This document shows positions 19,601-29,682 of a stretch of DNA of 64,000 bases, one piece after another. The notes beneath the pieces were generated by a model. It saw only the letters and a list, made by a program, of their open reading frames with translations. It did no database searches and was not told the origin of the DNA. Origin of the DNA: Actinomycetes bacterium (GTDB lineage: Bacteria; Actinomycetota; Acidimicrobiia; Acidimicrobiales; RAAP-2); NCBI GenBank assembly GCA_021831035.1, contig JAKBNL010000010.1:1-64000 (forward strand), written 5' to 3'. Positions within the stretch are counted from its first letter, which is position 1, and each line of letters starts with the position of its first letter. Made by a program: the position numbers and the translations under genes.

Positions 19601-22600
19601 ATGGAAAACCGCGCCCCGGCCGTCGTCGCCGTCGTCGTCACCACCGGTCCGGGACCCGGGCTCGAGGCGACGCTCGCCTCGCTCGCCGCCCAGGACTACT
19701 CCGAGCTGAGCGTGCTGGTGATGGCCAACGGTGACGCGGCCGGGGTGAGCGAGCGGGTGGCCTCGGTCGACCCCGGGGCCTTCGTGAAGGTCCTCGAGGA
19801 GAACCGGGGCTTCGGGGCGGCCTGCAACGAGGGGGTGCGCCTGGTCGAGGGGGCGGCCTTCTTCCTCTTCTGCCACGACGACGTGCGCCTGCACGGCGAC
19901 GTCGTGTCGCGCCTCGTCGAGGCGGCCTACCGGACCAACGCCGGGATCGTCACCCCCAAGGTCGTCGACTACGACGACGAGATGGTGCTCGTGCACGTCG
20001 GCCAGAACGCCGACCGCTTCGGGGTGGTGCGCGACCGGATCGAGCGCGGCGAGGTCGACCACGGCCAGCAGGACCTCGAGCGCGACGTCTTCGTCGCCCC
20101 GGGCGGGGTGACCCTCGTGCGCGCCGACCTCTTCGGCGCCCTGCGGGGGTTCGACCCGGCGATCACGCTGCTCGGGGAGGACCTCGACCTGTGTTGGCGG
20201 GCCCAGTCGGCCGGGGCGCGCATCGTGGTGGCGCCCCTCGCCGCCGTCGCCCACCGCGAGTCGATCGCCAAGGGTGAGCGGGCGTGCGCCGCGCTGGGCA
20301 CCCGACACGCCTCGCGCGCCGCGCTGCGCCGGCGCCACCAGCTGCTCGTCGTGGCGAGCGGGTGGCACCGGCCCCGGGCGCTGGGGGTCCTCCTCCAGCT
20401 GGTCGCGCTCGACCTCGCCGAGACGGTGGTCGCCCTGGCCGGCGCCGACACCGAGCGGGTCGGGGCGATCGCCCACTCCTGGGCGTGGCTCCTCGTCCAG
20501 CGTCGCCGGGTGCGCGCGCGCCGGCGCGAGCTCGAGCGGCTGCGCGTGCTCGCCGACGCCGAGCTCGCGCGCCTCCAGGTCGCCGGCGCCAGTCGGGCCC
20601 GGGAGTTCGTGGTGCGCCTGGTGCGCGAGGGGTTCGACCGCGCCCGCGGGATCGTCCCGCCCTCCCCGGCGGCGAGCCTCGACGACGACCGCGCGGTGGG
20701 CTTCGCGGCGGCCTTCTCCGAGCTCGAGGAGTTCGACGAGTTCGTCGAGCCGGCCCCCCCGCCGCGGCCCTCGCGGGTGTTGACCTCGTTCCGGTCCCAG
20801 GCGCTGGTGGTCGTGCTCGCCGCGCTCGTCTGGGCGATCGGCGCGCGCGACCTCGTCGCGGGCCACCTGCCCCTCGTCGGTCGGCTCGAGCCCATCGACT
20901 CGTGGTGGTCGACCTGGCGCCACTTCTTCGCCTCGTGGTCGTCGGCCGGGGTCGGCACGGGCGCGCCGGGCCTGCCCGGCTTCGGGGTGCTCGGGGTGGC
21001 CGGCACGTTCGTGCTCGGTCGCATGGGCATCCTGGCGCGCGTCGCCCTGATCTTCGCCGTTCCGGTGGGGGCCGTCGGGGTGAGCCGGCTGCTGCGCGAC
21101 AAGGTCTCCAACCGGGCGCGGCTCATCGGCGCGCTCGCCTACGCCGCGGTGCCGGCGGGGCTCAACATGGTCGCCCAGGGACGCCTCGACGTGCTGGTGG
21201 TGGTCGCCGGCCTGCCCTTTGTCACCCGGCGCGTCTTCGAGGTGATGGACGTGCCGGGATTCCGCCGCCGGCCCTACGGCGCGCCCGTCCCCTTCGGCCA
21301 CCGGGGCTGGCGCACCAGCGAGGCCGGCCAGCGCCTGATGCTCGTGATGCTGTGCGCCCTCGTCTGCGCCCTCGCGCCGGCGGCCCTGGTCGCGGTGGCG
21401 CTCGTCATCGTCGGGGTGGCCGTCGCGCGCTGGTTCGAGCCCGACCGCGAGTCGGCCTTCACCCGCCCGTTCCGGCTGCTGGGCTTCGTCGCGTTCAACG
21501 TGGCCGTCTTCTTGCTGCCGCTCAGCGTCGACGTCGCCGTCGCCGGACGGCGGGCCCCCGAGGTCTTCGGGCTGGCCCGCGGGCCCTGGACGGTGCCGGG
21601 CTTCTCGTACCTCCTGCGCGGGGTCGACGGCACCTTCGGGGCGTCGTGGTGGGGCTGGCTGCTGCCGGGCGCGGCGGCCCTGGCGGCCACGCTCTGTCGG
21701 GGCGAGCGCCGCGCCGTCGCCTCCAAGCTGGTGGTGGTCGCCACGCTCACGATCGCCCTCGCGGCGCTGTCGGGACACCACTGGCTCGGCTCGTTCGAGC
21801 CCGACCTCGACGTGCTGCTCGCGCTCTACGGGGTGTGCCTGGCCGGCCTGGTCGGCCTGGGGGTCGGCGCGCTCGAGACGGACCTGCGCGCGGCCGGCTT
21901 CGGCTGGCGCCAGGGCGCGGCCGTGCTCACCGTGGCCGTGCTGGTGGTGGCCGTGGTGCCCTTCCTCGGGGCGATGGGCTCGGGCCGGTTCGACCTGCCG
22001 ACCTCGAGCGTGGCCGAGTCGCTGGGCCGGCTCGCCCCGAGCACGGCCGGGGGCTACCGCGTGCTGTGGCTGGGCGACCCGTCGGTCCTGCCGACCCCGG
22101 GCTGGACCGTCGCCCCGGGGCTCGCCCTGGCGACCTCGACCAACGGGCTCCCGGGGGGCGCCACGGCCTTCACCGGGCCCGACTCGGGGGCGGCCGACGC
22201 GCTCATCGGGGCCGTCCAGTCGGCCCTGCGGGGCCAGACGGTCGACCTCGGCTCGCTGCTCGCCCCGGCGGGGATCTCGACGATCGTGGTGCTCGACGCG
22301 GCGGCCCCCGAGGTCGCCGGCGTCCAGCAGGTCCCGCGCCGCCCGGTGCCCCGGGCGCTCACCCGGGCCCTCGCGCGCCAGGGCGACCTCTCCTTGGAGC
22401 TGACGACCTCCTCGGCCCAGGTGTACGCCAACTCGCTCTTCCACGGCGTGGTGTCCGAGTCGACCCCCGGCTCGACGACGCTGCACCCGGTCTTTAGCGC
22501 GCGGCGCTTCGCCGGGCCGCTCGAGCCCGGGGGGACGGTCGTGGCCGGCCTGGCCCCCGCCGACGCCTTCGCCCTGGTGGTCAGGGGCCGGGCGACGGCC

Positions 22601-22816
22601 CGCACCACCCAGGGGACCTGGACGCCGTTCTACGCGGTGCCCGCCGGGAGCGGGGCGACGAGCGGGGAGCTCGTGCTGCACCAGTTCCCGCTGAACGGCC
22701 TCCTGGCGCTCTTCACCCTCGGGCTGTGGGCGATCGTCGCGCTGGGCTTCGGCTGGATCCAGCGCGCCGAGTGGCTCTTCACCGGGCGGGTCGGACGACG
22801 GGCGAGGCCGCGGTGA
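19601..22816 (+). CDS. Large membrane glycosyltransferase: N-terminal GT2 domain plus long multi-TM C-terminal region
   Basis: VVAVVVTTGPGPGLEATLASLAAQDYSELSVLVMANG, GFGAACNEGVR, LLGEDLDLCWRAQ, then many TM helices. Confidence 0.9.
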   Translation: MENRAPAVVAVVVTTGPGPGLEATLASLAAQDYSELSVLVMANGDAAGVSERVASVDPGAFVKVLEENRGFGAACNEGVRLVEGAAFFLFCHDDVRLHGDVVSRLVEAAYRTNAGIVTPKVVDYDDEMVLVHVGQNADRFGVVRDRIERGEVDHGQQDLERDVFVAPGGVTLVRADLFGALRGFDPAITLLGEDLDLCWRAQSAGARIVVAPLAAVAHRESIAKGERACAALGTRHASRAALRRRHQLLVVASGWHRPRALGVLLQLVALDLAETVVALAGADTERVGAIAHSWAWLLVQRRRVRARRRELERLRVLADAELARLQVAGASRAREFVVRLVREGFDRARGIVPPSPAASLDDDRAVGFAAAFSELEEFDEFVEPAPPPRPSRVLTSFRSQALVVVLAALVWAIGARDLVAGHLPLVGRLEPIDSWWSTWRHFFASWSSAGVGTGAPGLPGFGVLGVAGTFVLGRMGILARVALIFAVPVGAVGVSRLLRDKVSNRARLIGALAYAAVPAGLNMVAQGRLDVLVVVAGLPFVTRRVFEVMDVPGFRRRPYGAPVPFGHRGWRTSEAGQRLMLVMLCALVCALAPAALVAVALVIVGVAVARWFEPDRESAFTRPFRLLGFVAFNVAVFLLPLSVDVAVAGRRAPEVFGLARGPWTVPGFSYLLRGVDGTFGASWWGWLLPGAAALAATLCRGERRAVASKLVVVATLTIALAALSGHHWLGSFEPDLDVLLALYGVCLAGLVGLGVGALETDLRAAGFGWRQGAAVLTVAVLVVAVVPFLGAMGSGRFDLPTSSVAESLGRLAPSTAGGYRVLWLGDPSVLPTPGWTVAPGLALATSTNGLPGGATAFTGPDSGAADALIGAVQSALRGQTVDLGSLLAPAGISTIVVLDAAAPEVAGVQQVPRRPVPRALTRALARQGDLSLELTTSSAQVYANSLFHGVVSESTPGSTTLHPVFSARRFAGPLEPGGTVVAGLAPADAFALVVRGRATARTTQGTWTPFYAVPAGSGATSGELVLHQFPLNGLLALFTLGLWAIVALGFGWIQRAEWLFTGRVGRRARPR

Positions 22817-24135
22817 GGCGCGGCCCGCTCCTGGTCGCCTGCGCGGTGGTGCTCGCCGGGGTCGGGGCCGCCACCACCCTGCGCCCGGCGCGCAACCCCG
22901 CCGCCTACCCCGGCGGGGGCGCCGTCGCGCCCCAGTCCACGGCCCTCTACTGCACGGGCCTGCCGGGCGGGGCGCGGCGGCCCGGGCGGGTGACCTTCCT
23001 CAACACCGGCGCGCGCGCGCGGGCCCTCGAGATCGAGGTCATCGCGGACACCGGCCACGTGGCCACCCGCTCGGTCACCCTGGCCGCGCGCACGCAGTAC
23101 GCGCTGCAGCCCTCGAGCCTCGAGCCCGGGACGTTCTACGCGGTGCTCGCCCGGGTGGCCGGCGGGGGGGTCGTGGCCGAGGAGGTCGCCGGCACCGGCG
23201 CGGCCGCCCCCTGCGCCAGCGCCGGCACGACCGCCTGGAGCGCCACCGGCTTCTCGACGGCCGTGGGCTCGAGCGCCTACGTGAGCGTCTTCAACCCGAC
23301 GGCGACGGCGGCCGTCTTCGACGTGTCGCTCTACTCGGCCGCGGGCTTCTCGGCCCCCCAAGCCTTCCAGGGCGTCTCGGTGCCGGCGCACGCCGAGGTC
23401 TACCTCGACCTGGCGCGGGTGGCGGTCAACCTCCGGGGGATCGGCGTGGGCCTGCGGGTGCTGCGCGGCACCCTGGTCGCGGTCGGGGTCGAGGACGCGG
23501 CCGGGACCCTCTCGCTCGACCCGGGCCAGGCGACCCCCGCGACGCGCGGCTACTTCCCGGCCGTGACGACGGCCCGCGGCGCGAGCGCCGTGCTCGAGGT
23601 GGCCAACCCCGGCCCGAACCCGGCCGAGGTCCGCGTCCGGGTGGTGCTCGGCGCGTACCGCATCGCGGACCAGTACCTGAGCGTCGCGCCCTACTCGACC
23701 GGTGCGCTGGCCCTGACCCCGAACCCGGCGATCCCGGCCGCCGGCTACGCCGCGGTGAGCGTGCGCTCGACGGTGCCGGTCGTCACCGACCTCGCCACGG
23801 GCGCCGCCGGGGCCGGGTCGGCCCTGTCGGGGCCGAGCGCGACGACGACCTCGGCGCTCGTGCACGACTTCACCACCCGGGGCTACGACGCGCTGCGCGT
23901 GCTCAACCCCGGCCGTCGGGCGATCACCGTCACGGTGCGGGCCCTGGGCTCGGCGGGCGCGCTCGCGCACCTGCGCGTCGAGGCCCACGGCGTGGGCGAC
24001 CTCGCCCAGGCCGTGCCGGGGGCGCGCACCGGCGGCACTTACGTCCTCACCGGCTCCGGGGCCTTCGCCCTGGGGCTCACCGCGCCCAGCCGTCCGGCCG
24101 GAATCGCGGTGCTCGCCCCGCTAGACGGCCGGTAG
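22813..24135 (+). CDS. DUF5719-like secreted protein
   Basis: Signal peptide, repeated V.NP...A.V.V beta-rich segments; coupled downstream of GT2-membrane fusion as in other actinobacteria. Confidence 0.75.
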   Translation: MRRGPLLVACAVVLAGVGAATTLRPARNPAAYPGGGAVAPQSTALYCTGLPGGARRPGRVTFLNTGARARALEIEVIADTGHVATRSVTLAARTQYALQPSSLEPGTFYAVLARVAGGGVVAEEVAGTGAAAPCASAGTTAWSATGFSTAVGSSAYVSVFNPTATAAVFDVSLYSAAGFSAPQAFQGVSVPAHAEVYLDLARVAVNLRGIGVGLRVLRGTLVAVGVEDAAGTLSLDPGQATPATRGYFPAVTTARGASAVLEVANPGPNPAEVRVRVVLGAYRIADQYLSVAPYSTGALALTPNPAIPAAGYAAVSVRSTVPVVTDLATGAAGAGSALSGPSATTTSALVHDFTTRGYDALRVLNPGRRAITVTVRALGSAGALAHLRVEAHGVGDLAQAVPGARTGGTYVLTGSGAFALGLTAPSRPAGIAVLAPLDGR

Positions 24136-26148
24136 CGTCGGCGGCTGCCAGTTCGGCGCCGGCACCGGCGCCGGCACCGGGGAGGTCGCCGCCACCGGCT
24201 GGGGCTCCGCGGGCTCGGGCGCGGGCTTGGCGCCGGTGAGCGAGCTCACCGTCTTGGTCCCGACCGGGTGCACCGGCTCGCCGTTCGCCTCGTCGATGAG
24301 TCGGGCCGCCTCGGCCCCGTCGATCGTCTCGCTCTCGAGCAGCGCCCGGGTCAGGGCCTCGAGTCCCCGGCGGTGCAGGGTGAGCACCTCGATGGCGCGG
24401 GCCTCCTGCTCGCGCAGGATCCGCTCGACCTCGTCGTCGATGATCTGGGAGGTGTGGTCGGAGTAGTCGCGGGTGTGCATGAGGTCCTCGCCCAAGAAGA
24501 CCTGGTTGTTCGAGCCCCAGGCCATCGGGCCGATCTCTTTGGACATGCCCCACTCGCGCACCATGCGCCGGGCGAGCTCGGTGTTGCGCTGCAGGTCGTC
24601 GGCCGCGCCGGTCGAGAGGTCGCCGTAGACCAGCAACTCGGCCACGCGGCCGCCCATGCGCATGCACAGGCTGTCCTCGAGCTCGGGCCGGCCCATGATG
24701 TGGCGGTCCTCCTCGGGCAGGGTCATGGTGACCCCGAGGGCCATGCCGCGCGGGATGATCGTGATCTTGTGGAGCGGGTCGGTCTTGTCGAGGACGTAGG
24801 CCAAGAGGGCGTGGCCCGACTCGTGGTAGGCGACGCGCTCGCGCTCGTCGTCCTTGAGGACCATCGTGTCGCGCTCCTGGCCCATCATGACCCGGTCGCG
24901 GGCCGTCTCGAAGTCCTCCATCGAAACGGTGGGCGAGCCCCGACGCACCGCGTGCAGGGCCGCCTCGTTCACGAGGTTCGCGAGGTCGGCCCCGCTCATG
25001 CCCGGCGTGCCGCGCGCCACGAGCGCGAGGTCGACGCTGGGGTCGAGGGGCTTGCCCCGGGTGTGGATCTGCAGGATCGGCAGGCGCTCCTCGAGGTCGG
25101 GCAGGGGCACCACGATCTGGCGGTCGAAGCGGCCCGGGCGCAAGAGGGCCGGGTCGAGCACGTCGGGCCGGTTGGTCGCGGCCATGACGACGATCCCCTC
25201 GGTGGGCTCGAAGCCGTCCATCTCGCTCAGGAGCTGGTTGAGGGTCTGCTCGCGTTCGTCGTGGCCGCCGCCCAGGCCGGCGCCGCGCTTTCGCCCGATG
25301 GAGTCGATCTCGTCGACGAAGACGATGGCCGGGGACTGCTTGCGGGCCGTGTTGAACAGGTCGCGCACGCGGCTCGCGCCCACGCCGACGAACATCTCCA
25401 TGAAGTCCGAGCCCGAGACCGAGAAGAAGGGCACCCCGGCCTCGCCGGCCACGGCGCGCGCGAGCATCGTCTTGCCCGTGCCGGGCGGGCCCACGAGCAG
25501 GATGCCCTTGGGGATGGTCGCACCGATCGTCCGGTACCGGCCCGGGCTCTTCAAGAACTCCACGACCTCGCTGATCTCCTGCTTGACCCCCTTGTAGCCG
25601 GCCACGTCGGCGAAGGTGGTCTTGGGCATGTCCTGGGAGAACTGCTTGGCCCTCGAGCGGCCGACCGACATCATCCCGTTCATCTGGCCCCGGGCCTGGC
25701 GGCTCGCGTAGACCATGAAGGCGACGAAGATCAGGATCCAGATCAGGTAGGGCAGGAACGTCGAGGCGAGGCTGGAGGGGTTGGCGAAGGTCACGGCCAC
25801 GTTGCTCGTGCGCAGGGTGTCGATCTCGGCCTGCAGGGCGGGGTAGGGGCCGTTCACGGTGTAGGCCGCGCCGTTGGCGAGCTGGCCGGTCACCACGCCG
25901 TTGGAGTTGTTGATGACGGCGGTGTTGATCTGGTTGCTCGCCGCGTCGTGGAGCAGCTGGGAGTACGTGAGCACCCGGGCCGGCTTGGTCGAGAAGAGGG
26001 AGTTCACGACGACGAAGCCCACGATGAGCGCCACGATGGCGGCCGTGATCAGACGACGGCGAACCGGAGGGGTCAGCGGCCCGCTCGCGCCGGGCACGAG
26101 CCGGCGAAAGCCGTTGTTCTGGCCCGGGTCGTTAGGGGAATCTGGCAC
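24121..26148 (-). CDS. ftsH: ATP-dependent zinc metalloprotease FtsH
   Basis: [46 protein letters not shown]; Pro/Ala-rich C-tail. Confidence 0.98.
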   Translation of the reverse strand: MPDSPNDPGQNNGFRRLVPGASGPLTPPVRRRLITAAIVALIVGFVVVNSLFSTKPARVLTYSQLLHDAASNQINTAVINNSNGVVTGQLANGAAYTVNGPYPALQAEIDTLRTSNVAVTFANPSSLASTFLPYLIWILIFVAFMVYASRQARGQMNGMMSVGRSRAKQFSQDMPKTTFADVAGYKGVKQEISEVVEFLKSPGRYRTIGATIPKGILLVGPPGTGKTMLARAVAGEAGVPFFSVSGSDFMEMFVGVGASRVRDLFNTARKQSPAIVFVDEIDSIGRKRGAGLGGGHDEREQTLNQLLSEMDGFEPTEGIVVMAATNRPDVLDPALLRPGRFDRQIVVPLPDLEERLPILQIHTRGKPLDPSVDLALVARGTPGMSGADLANLVNEAALHAVRRGSPTVSMEDFETARDRVMMGQERDTMVLKDDERERVAYHESGHALLAYVLDKTDPLHKITIIPRGMALGVTMTLPEEDRHIMGRPELEDSLCMRMGGRVAELLVYGDLSTGAADDLQRNTELARRMVREWGMSKEIGPMAWGSNNQVFLGEDLMHTRDYSDHTSQIIDDEVERILREQEARAIEVLTLHRRGLEALTRALLESETIDGAEAARLIDEANGEPVHPVGTKTVSSLTGAKPAPEPAEPQPVAATSPVPAPVPAPNWQPPTLPAV

Positions 26149-26154
26149 GTACCT

Positions 26155-26160
26155 AATCTA
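26155..26160 (-). promoter_or_regulatory. Putative -10 box TAGATT, 6 nt before GTG at 26148
   Basis: Minus strand TAGATT-aggtac-GTG. Confidence 0.55.
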
Positions 26161-26222
26161 GAGGTCATCCGCGACAGACCGACGAGCGCCGTCGCCCCGG
26201 CGCGATCGAAAGCGACGACCTC

Positions 26223-26963
26223 GTGACGCCACCGACAGAGGAGACCACGCCTCGCACCGGCCTCATCATCGTCGCGGCTTTTATGGGATTCTTACTGGGT
26301 CAGGTGATCGCCACCCTCATGGAGGCCGTCGCGGCCGCGCTCGCGGGCTACCCCGGGGGACTGGGCGGCCTGGCGCGCTCGGCGACGCCCCCGTGGTGGG
26401 CCACCTCGCTCGGGCTCGCGGGGCTGTGGGTCGGCTTCGCCGTGGCGATCCTCGTGGCCTACCGGGCCGGCGGCCTCGCCCCGTGGCCGGGCCAGTGGCG
26501 ACCGCGCTGGGGCGACCTCGCCTACGTGCCCCTCGGGGTCGCCTGCCAGTTCGCCGTCGACGTCCTCTACGCCCTGTGGCACCCCCACGGGGTCTCGGCC
26601 CCCGTCCACCGCCTCTTCGACTCGACGAGCGGGCCGACCTTCGCCCTCGTGGGCACGCTGAGCGTGCTCGGCGCGCCGGTGTTCGAGGAGTGGCTCTTCC
26701 GCGGCGTGCTCTATCGCGCCCTCGCCGAGGGCGCGCGCGCGCGGTTCTCGCGGCGCGTGTCGGTCGCCCTCGGCGCCGTGGGCAGCGGCCTCCTCTTCGG
26801 CCTGGCCCACGTCGAGCTCGTCCAGCTGGCCGGCCTCGCCGGGCTCGGGGTGGTGCTGGCGCTGCTCGCCGAGCGCTCGCGGCGGCTCGTGCCCTCGTGG
26901 GTCACCCACGCCTCGTTCAACGCGACGGCGTTCGTCGCGCTCGTCCTGCAGCGGGCCCACTGA
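26223..26963 (+). CDS. CPBP family intramembrane metalloprotease (CAAX protease-like)
   Basis: FEEWLFRGVLYRAL, LLFGLAHVELVQ, HASFNATAFVAL in a multi-TM context. Confidence 0.88.
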   Translation: MTPPTEETTPRTGLIIVAAFMGFLLGQVIATLMEAVAAALAGYPGGLGGLARSATPPWWATSLGLAGLWVGFAVAILVAYRAGGLAPWPGQWRPRWGDLAYVPLGVACQFAVDVLYALWHPHGVSAPVHRLFDSTSGPTFALVGTLSVLGAPVFEEWLFRGVLYRALAEGARARFSRRVSVALGAVGSGLLFGLAHVELVQLAGLAGLGVVLALLAERSRRLVPSWVTHASFNATAFVALVLQRAH

Positions 26964-29671
26964 TGCGCGCCCGACGACTCGACACGCTGACCCTGCTCGA
27001 CCTGGTCGCCGTCGTCGCGGTCGCCTACGTCGCCCTGTGGGCGCTGCACCCCACGCTGCTCGTCTCCTCGACCCTGCTCACCGGGGGCGACACCGGCTCG
27101 CACCTCGCCCTGCCGGCGTACCTCGCGCACTTCGCGAACCCGCTCACCGTCACGCCGTGGTACCCGGGCTGGCTCGACGGCCTGCCCGCCTACACCTACT
27201 ACTTCGTGCTGCCCGACGTGCTGGCCGCCTGGGCCAGCCACGTCATCGGCTTCGCCGTGGCCTTCAAGCTCTCGACGGTGCTGGGCACGGTCCTCATGCC
27301 CCTCGGCGCGTACCTCATGGGCCGGCTCTTCGACGCGCCCCGCCCGGTGCCCGCGGCGCTCGCCATGGCGACCCTGCCCTTCCTCTTCGACGCCACCTAC
27401 ACCATCGACGGGGGGAACCTCTTCTCGACGATGGCCGGGGAGTACCCGTTCTCGCTCGGCCTCGCCCTGGCGCTGGTGACCATCGGACTCGTGGCGCGCG
27501 GCGTGCGCACCGGCCGGGGCTACTGGGCGACCGCGATCCTGCTGAGCCTCACCCTCGCCGGTCACGTCCTGCCGTGGTTCTTCGCCCTGGGCGCCTCGGG
27601 AATCGTCGTCGTCTACGAGTTGCTGTACCGGCGCGGGGTCGGTGGGCCGCGCCGGGTGGGCGTGGCCAGGGCCCACCCGGCCCTGGCCGCGGCGGGGCTC
27701 GCGCTCGTCGCCCTGTGGCCGCTCGCCCTCGACGCCCACGCCTGGGTGGCGACCGGACCGGTCTTCGCCACGCGCGGGGGCCTCGACTCGCGGCTCGTCA
27801 CCGTGGCGCTGGCCGCGCTGTGCGTGGGCCTGATCGCGCGGGGCCGCGCCCTCGGCGGATGGCGGGGCTACTGGCTGGGCGGGCTCGCCCTCGCGGCGAC
27901 GGCCCTGTCGGTCGTGGTCGACCTGCGCTGGGCGCTGGCCGCGCTCGCCGCCGTGGGGGCCCTCGGGCTGGTGACCTCGTCCGACCCCGACGAGGGGCGC
28001 GCTCGGCGGCTCGCGCGCGGCGACTTCGCGCGCCCCCTTCGCTTCGCGCTCGGCGCCGGGGCGATCTCGTTCGGCCTCTCGGCGTGGTGGCTCCTGCCCT
28101 TTGGCACCACCCAGCGCTACACGGACTCGCTGGGCTACGTGAACGTGAGCGTCGCGAACCTCCACGCGATCTTCACCACCCTCGGCTGGTTCAACCCCGA
28201 CGGGTCGGCCGCGGGGGACCGGTGGGTGATCGCGCTCGCCGGCGCGGGGGTCGTCGTGGCCGTCCTCGTGCGCGACCGGCTGGGTCTGGTCCTCGCCGGC
28301 ACGACGGTCGCCTCGTTCTGGGTCTTCGTCCTCGACCCCCAGAGCGCCATCTGGAACCAGCGGGTGATCCCCTTCTGGTTCATCGCGATCCACCTCCTCG
28401 CGGGCTGGCTCGTCGCCTGGCCGATCGCGCGCTGGTGGGTGAGGGCTCCCGAGACGCGCCCGGCTCTCCCGGACCCGGGGCCCGTGGCGGTGGCCGGAGC
28501 GGACGCGGCCGACGACCTCGTCGACCCCGGGCCCGTCGCCGGGCGCGGCGCGCGACGCCGGGCGCGGCGCGCGACGAGCGCGGTCGTGGCGGTCGTGCTG
28601 GTCGGGCTCGCCTCGACCCTGCCGGGCCAGGTGACGGCCTGGGCGAACGCTCTGGGCCTGTCGACCTCGGGCAACCAGGTGACCAACTGGGCGCAGTGGA
28701 ACTACTCGGGCTACCAGGCGAAGTCGGGCTGGCCCGAGTACCACGCCCTCATGACGACGATGGCCGCGGTCGGGCGGCGCGACGGCTGCGGGCGCGCGCT
28801 GTGGGAGTACAGCGCGGCCGAGGACCGCTTCGGGACCCCCGAGGCGCTGATGCTCCTGCCGTACTGGACCAACGACTGCGTCGACTCCGAAGAGGGGCTC
28901 CTCATGGAGTCCTCGCCGACCACGCCCTACCACTACCTCGACCAGGCCGAGCTCAGCGTGGCGCCGAGCGACCCCCAGGTCGGTCTCCAGTACGGGCCGC
29001 CCGACGTGCGCCTGGGCGTCACCCACCTCCAGCGCCTCGGCGTGCGCTACTACATGGTGTACTCGCCGCTGCTCGTCGCCCAGGCCACCCGCGACCCGGC
29101 GCTGCGCCTGGTGGCGACGACGCGGGCCTTCCCCGCCCCGGGCGCGAAGTGGTACGTCTACCTCGTGCGCCACGCGGGCCTCGTCGAGGGCCTCGCCCAC
29201 CCGCCGGCGGTCGTGGCGCACGTGGGCACCGCGGCCAGCTGGCTCGCCGCCAACCAGACGTGGTGGCTCACCCCGCGCCTGGAGTCGGTCTACCTCGCGG
29301 CGAGCGGCCCCGCGAGCTGGCCGCGCGCGACGAGCGTCTCCACGATGCCGGCCGCGACGCGCGAGCCCACCGAGCGCGTCAGCCGCGTGCGGGTCGGGCT
29401 CCAGAGCGTCTCGTTCCACGTGAGCCGCCTCGGGGTGCCGACCCTCGTGAAGGTCTCCTACTACCCGGGCTGGCACGTCACCGGGGCGACCGGCCCGTAC
29501 CGCGTGAGCCCGAACCTGATGGTGGTCGTGCCCACGCGTCACGACGTCGAGCTGCTCTACGGCTCGACGCCGGCCACGACGATCGGCCGGGACCTCACCC
29601 TGGTCACCGTCCTCGCCGGCGTGGGGTGGCTGGTCGCGTGGCCCCGGAGGCGGCGGCGGGCCCGTCGGTAG
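26963..29671 (+). CDS. Large integral membrane protein, PTPS-related/GT-C-like
   Basis: LTGGDTGSHLALPAYLAHF, PWYPGWLDGLPAYTYYFVLPDVLAA, about a dozen TM helices, C-terminal extracytoplasmic domain. Confidence 0.75.
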   Translation: MRARRLDTLTLLDLVAVVAVAYVALWALHPTLLVSSTLLTGGDTGSHLALPAYLAHFANPLTVTPWYPGWLDGLPAYTYYFVLPDVLAAWASHVIGFAVAFKLSTVLGTVLMPLGAYLMGRLFDAPRPVPAALAMATLPFLFDATYTIDGGNLFSTMAGEYPFSLGLALALVTIGLVARGVRTGRGYWATAILLSLTLAGHVLPWFFALGASGIVVVYELLYRRGVGGPRRVGVARAHPALAAAGLALVALWPLALDAHAWVATGPVFATRGGLDSRLVTVALAALCVGLIARGRALGGWRGYWLGGLALAATALSVVVDLRWALAALAAVGALGLVTSSDPDEGRARRLARGDFARPLRFALGAGAISFGLSAWWLLPFGTTQRYTDSLGYVNVSVANLHAIFTTLGWFNPDGSAAGDRWVIALAGAGVVVAVLVRDRLGLVLAGTTVASFWVFVLDPQSAIWNQRVIPFWFIAIHLLAGWLVAWPIARWWVRAPETRPALPDPGPVAVAGADAADDLVDPGPVAGRGARRRARRATSAVVAVVLVGLASTLPGQVTAWANALGLSTSGNQVTNWAQWNYSGYQAKSGWPEYHALMTTMAAVGRRDGCGRALWEYSAAEDRFGTPEALMLLPYWTNDCVDSEEGLLMESSPTTPYHYLDQAELSVAPSDPQVGLQYGPPDVRLGVTHLQRLGVRYYMVYSPLLVAQATRDPALRLVATTRAFPAPGAKWYVYLVRHAGLVEGLAHPPAVVAHVGTAASWLAANQTWWLTPRLESVYLAASGPASWPRATSVSTMPAATREPTERVSRVRVGLQSVSFHVSRLGVPTLVKVSYYPGWHVTGATGPYRVSPNLMVVVPTRHDVELLYGSTPATTIGRDLTLVTVLAGVGWLVAWPRRRRRARR
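28538..28575 (+). repeat. Two tandem 19-bp units inside the membrane-protein CDS
   Basis: gccgggcgcggcgcgcgac x2. Confidence 0.9.
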
Positions 29672-29682
29672 GATGGGCGGTC

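Noticed and set aside
19238-22681. 1147-aa minus-strand ORF opposite the GT2-membrane gene
   Set aside because: Low-complexity R/G/H/D/Q composition typical of antisense frames in GC-rich DNA; the plus strand has clear GT2 motifs and TM helices.
24268-26226. 652-aa plus-strand ORF opposite ftsH
   Set aside because: Antisense artefact; FtsH on the minus strand is unambiguous.
26711-29542. 943-aa minus-strand ORF
   Set aside because: Antisense to a PTPS-related membrane protein; no recognisable motif, R/G/H-rich.
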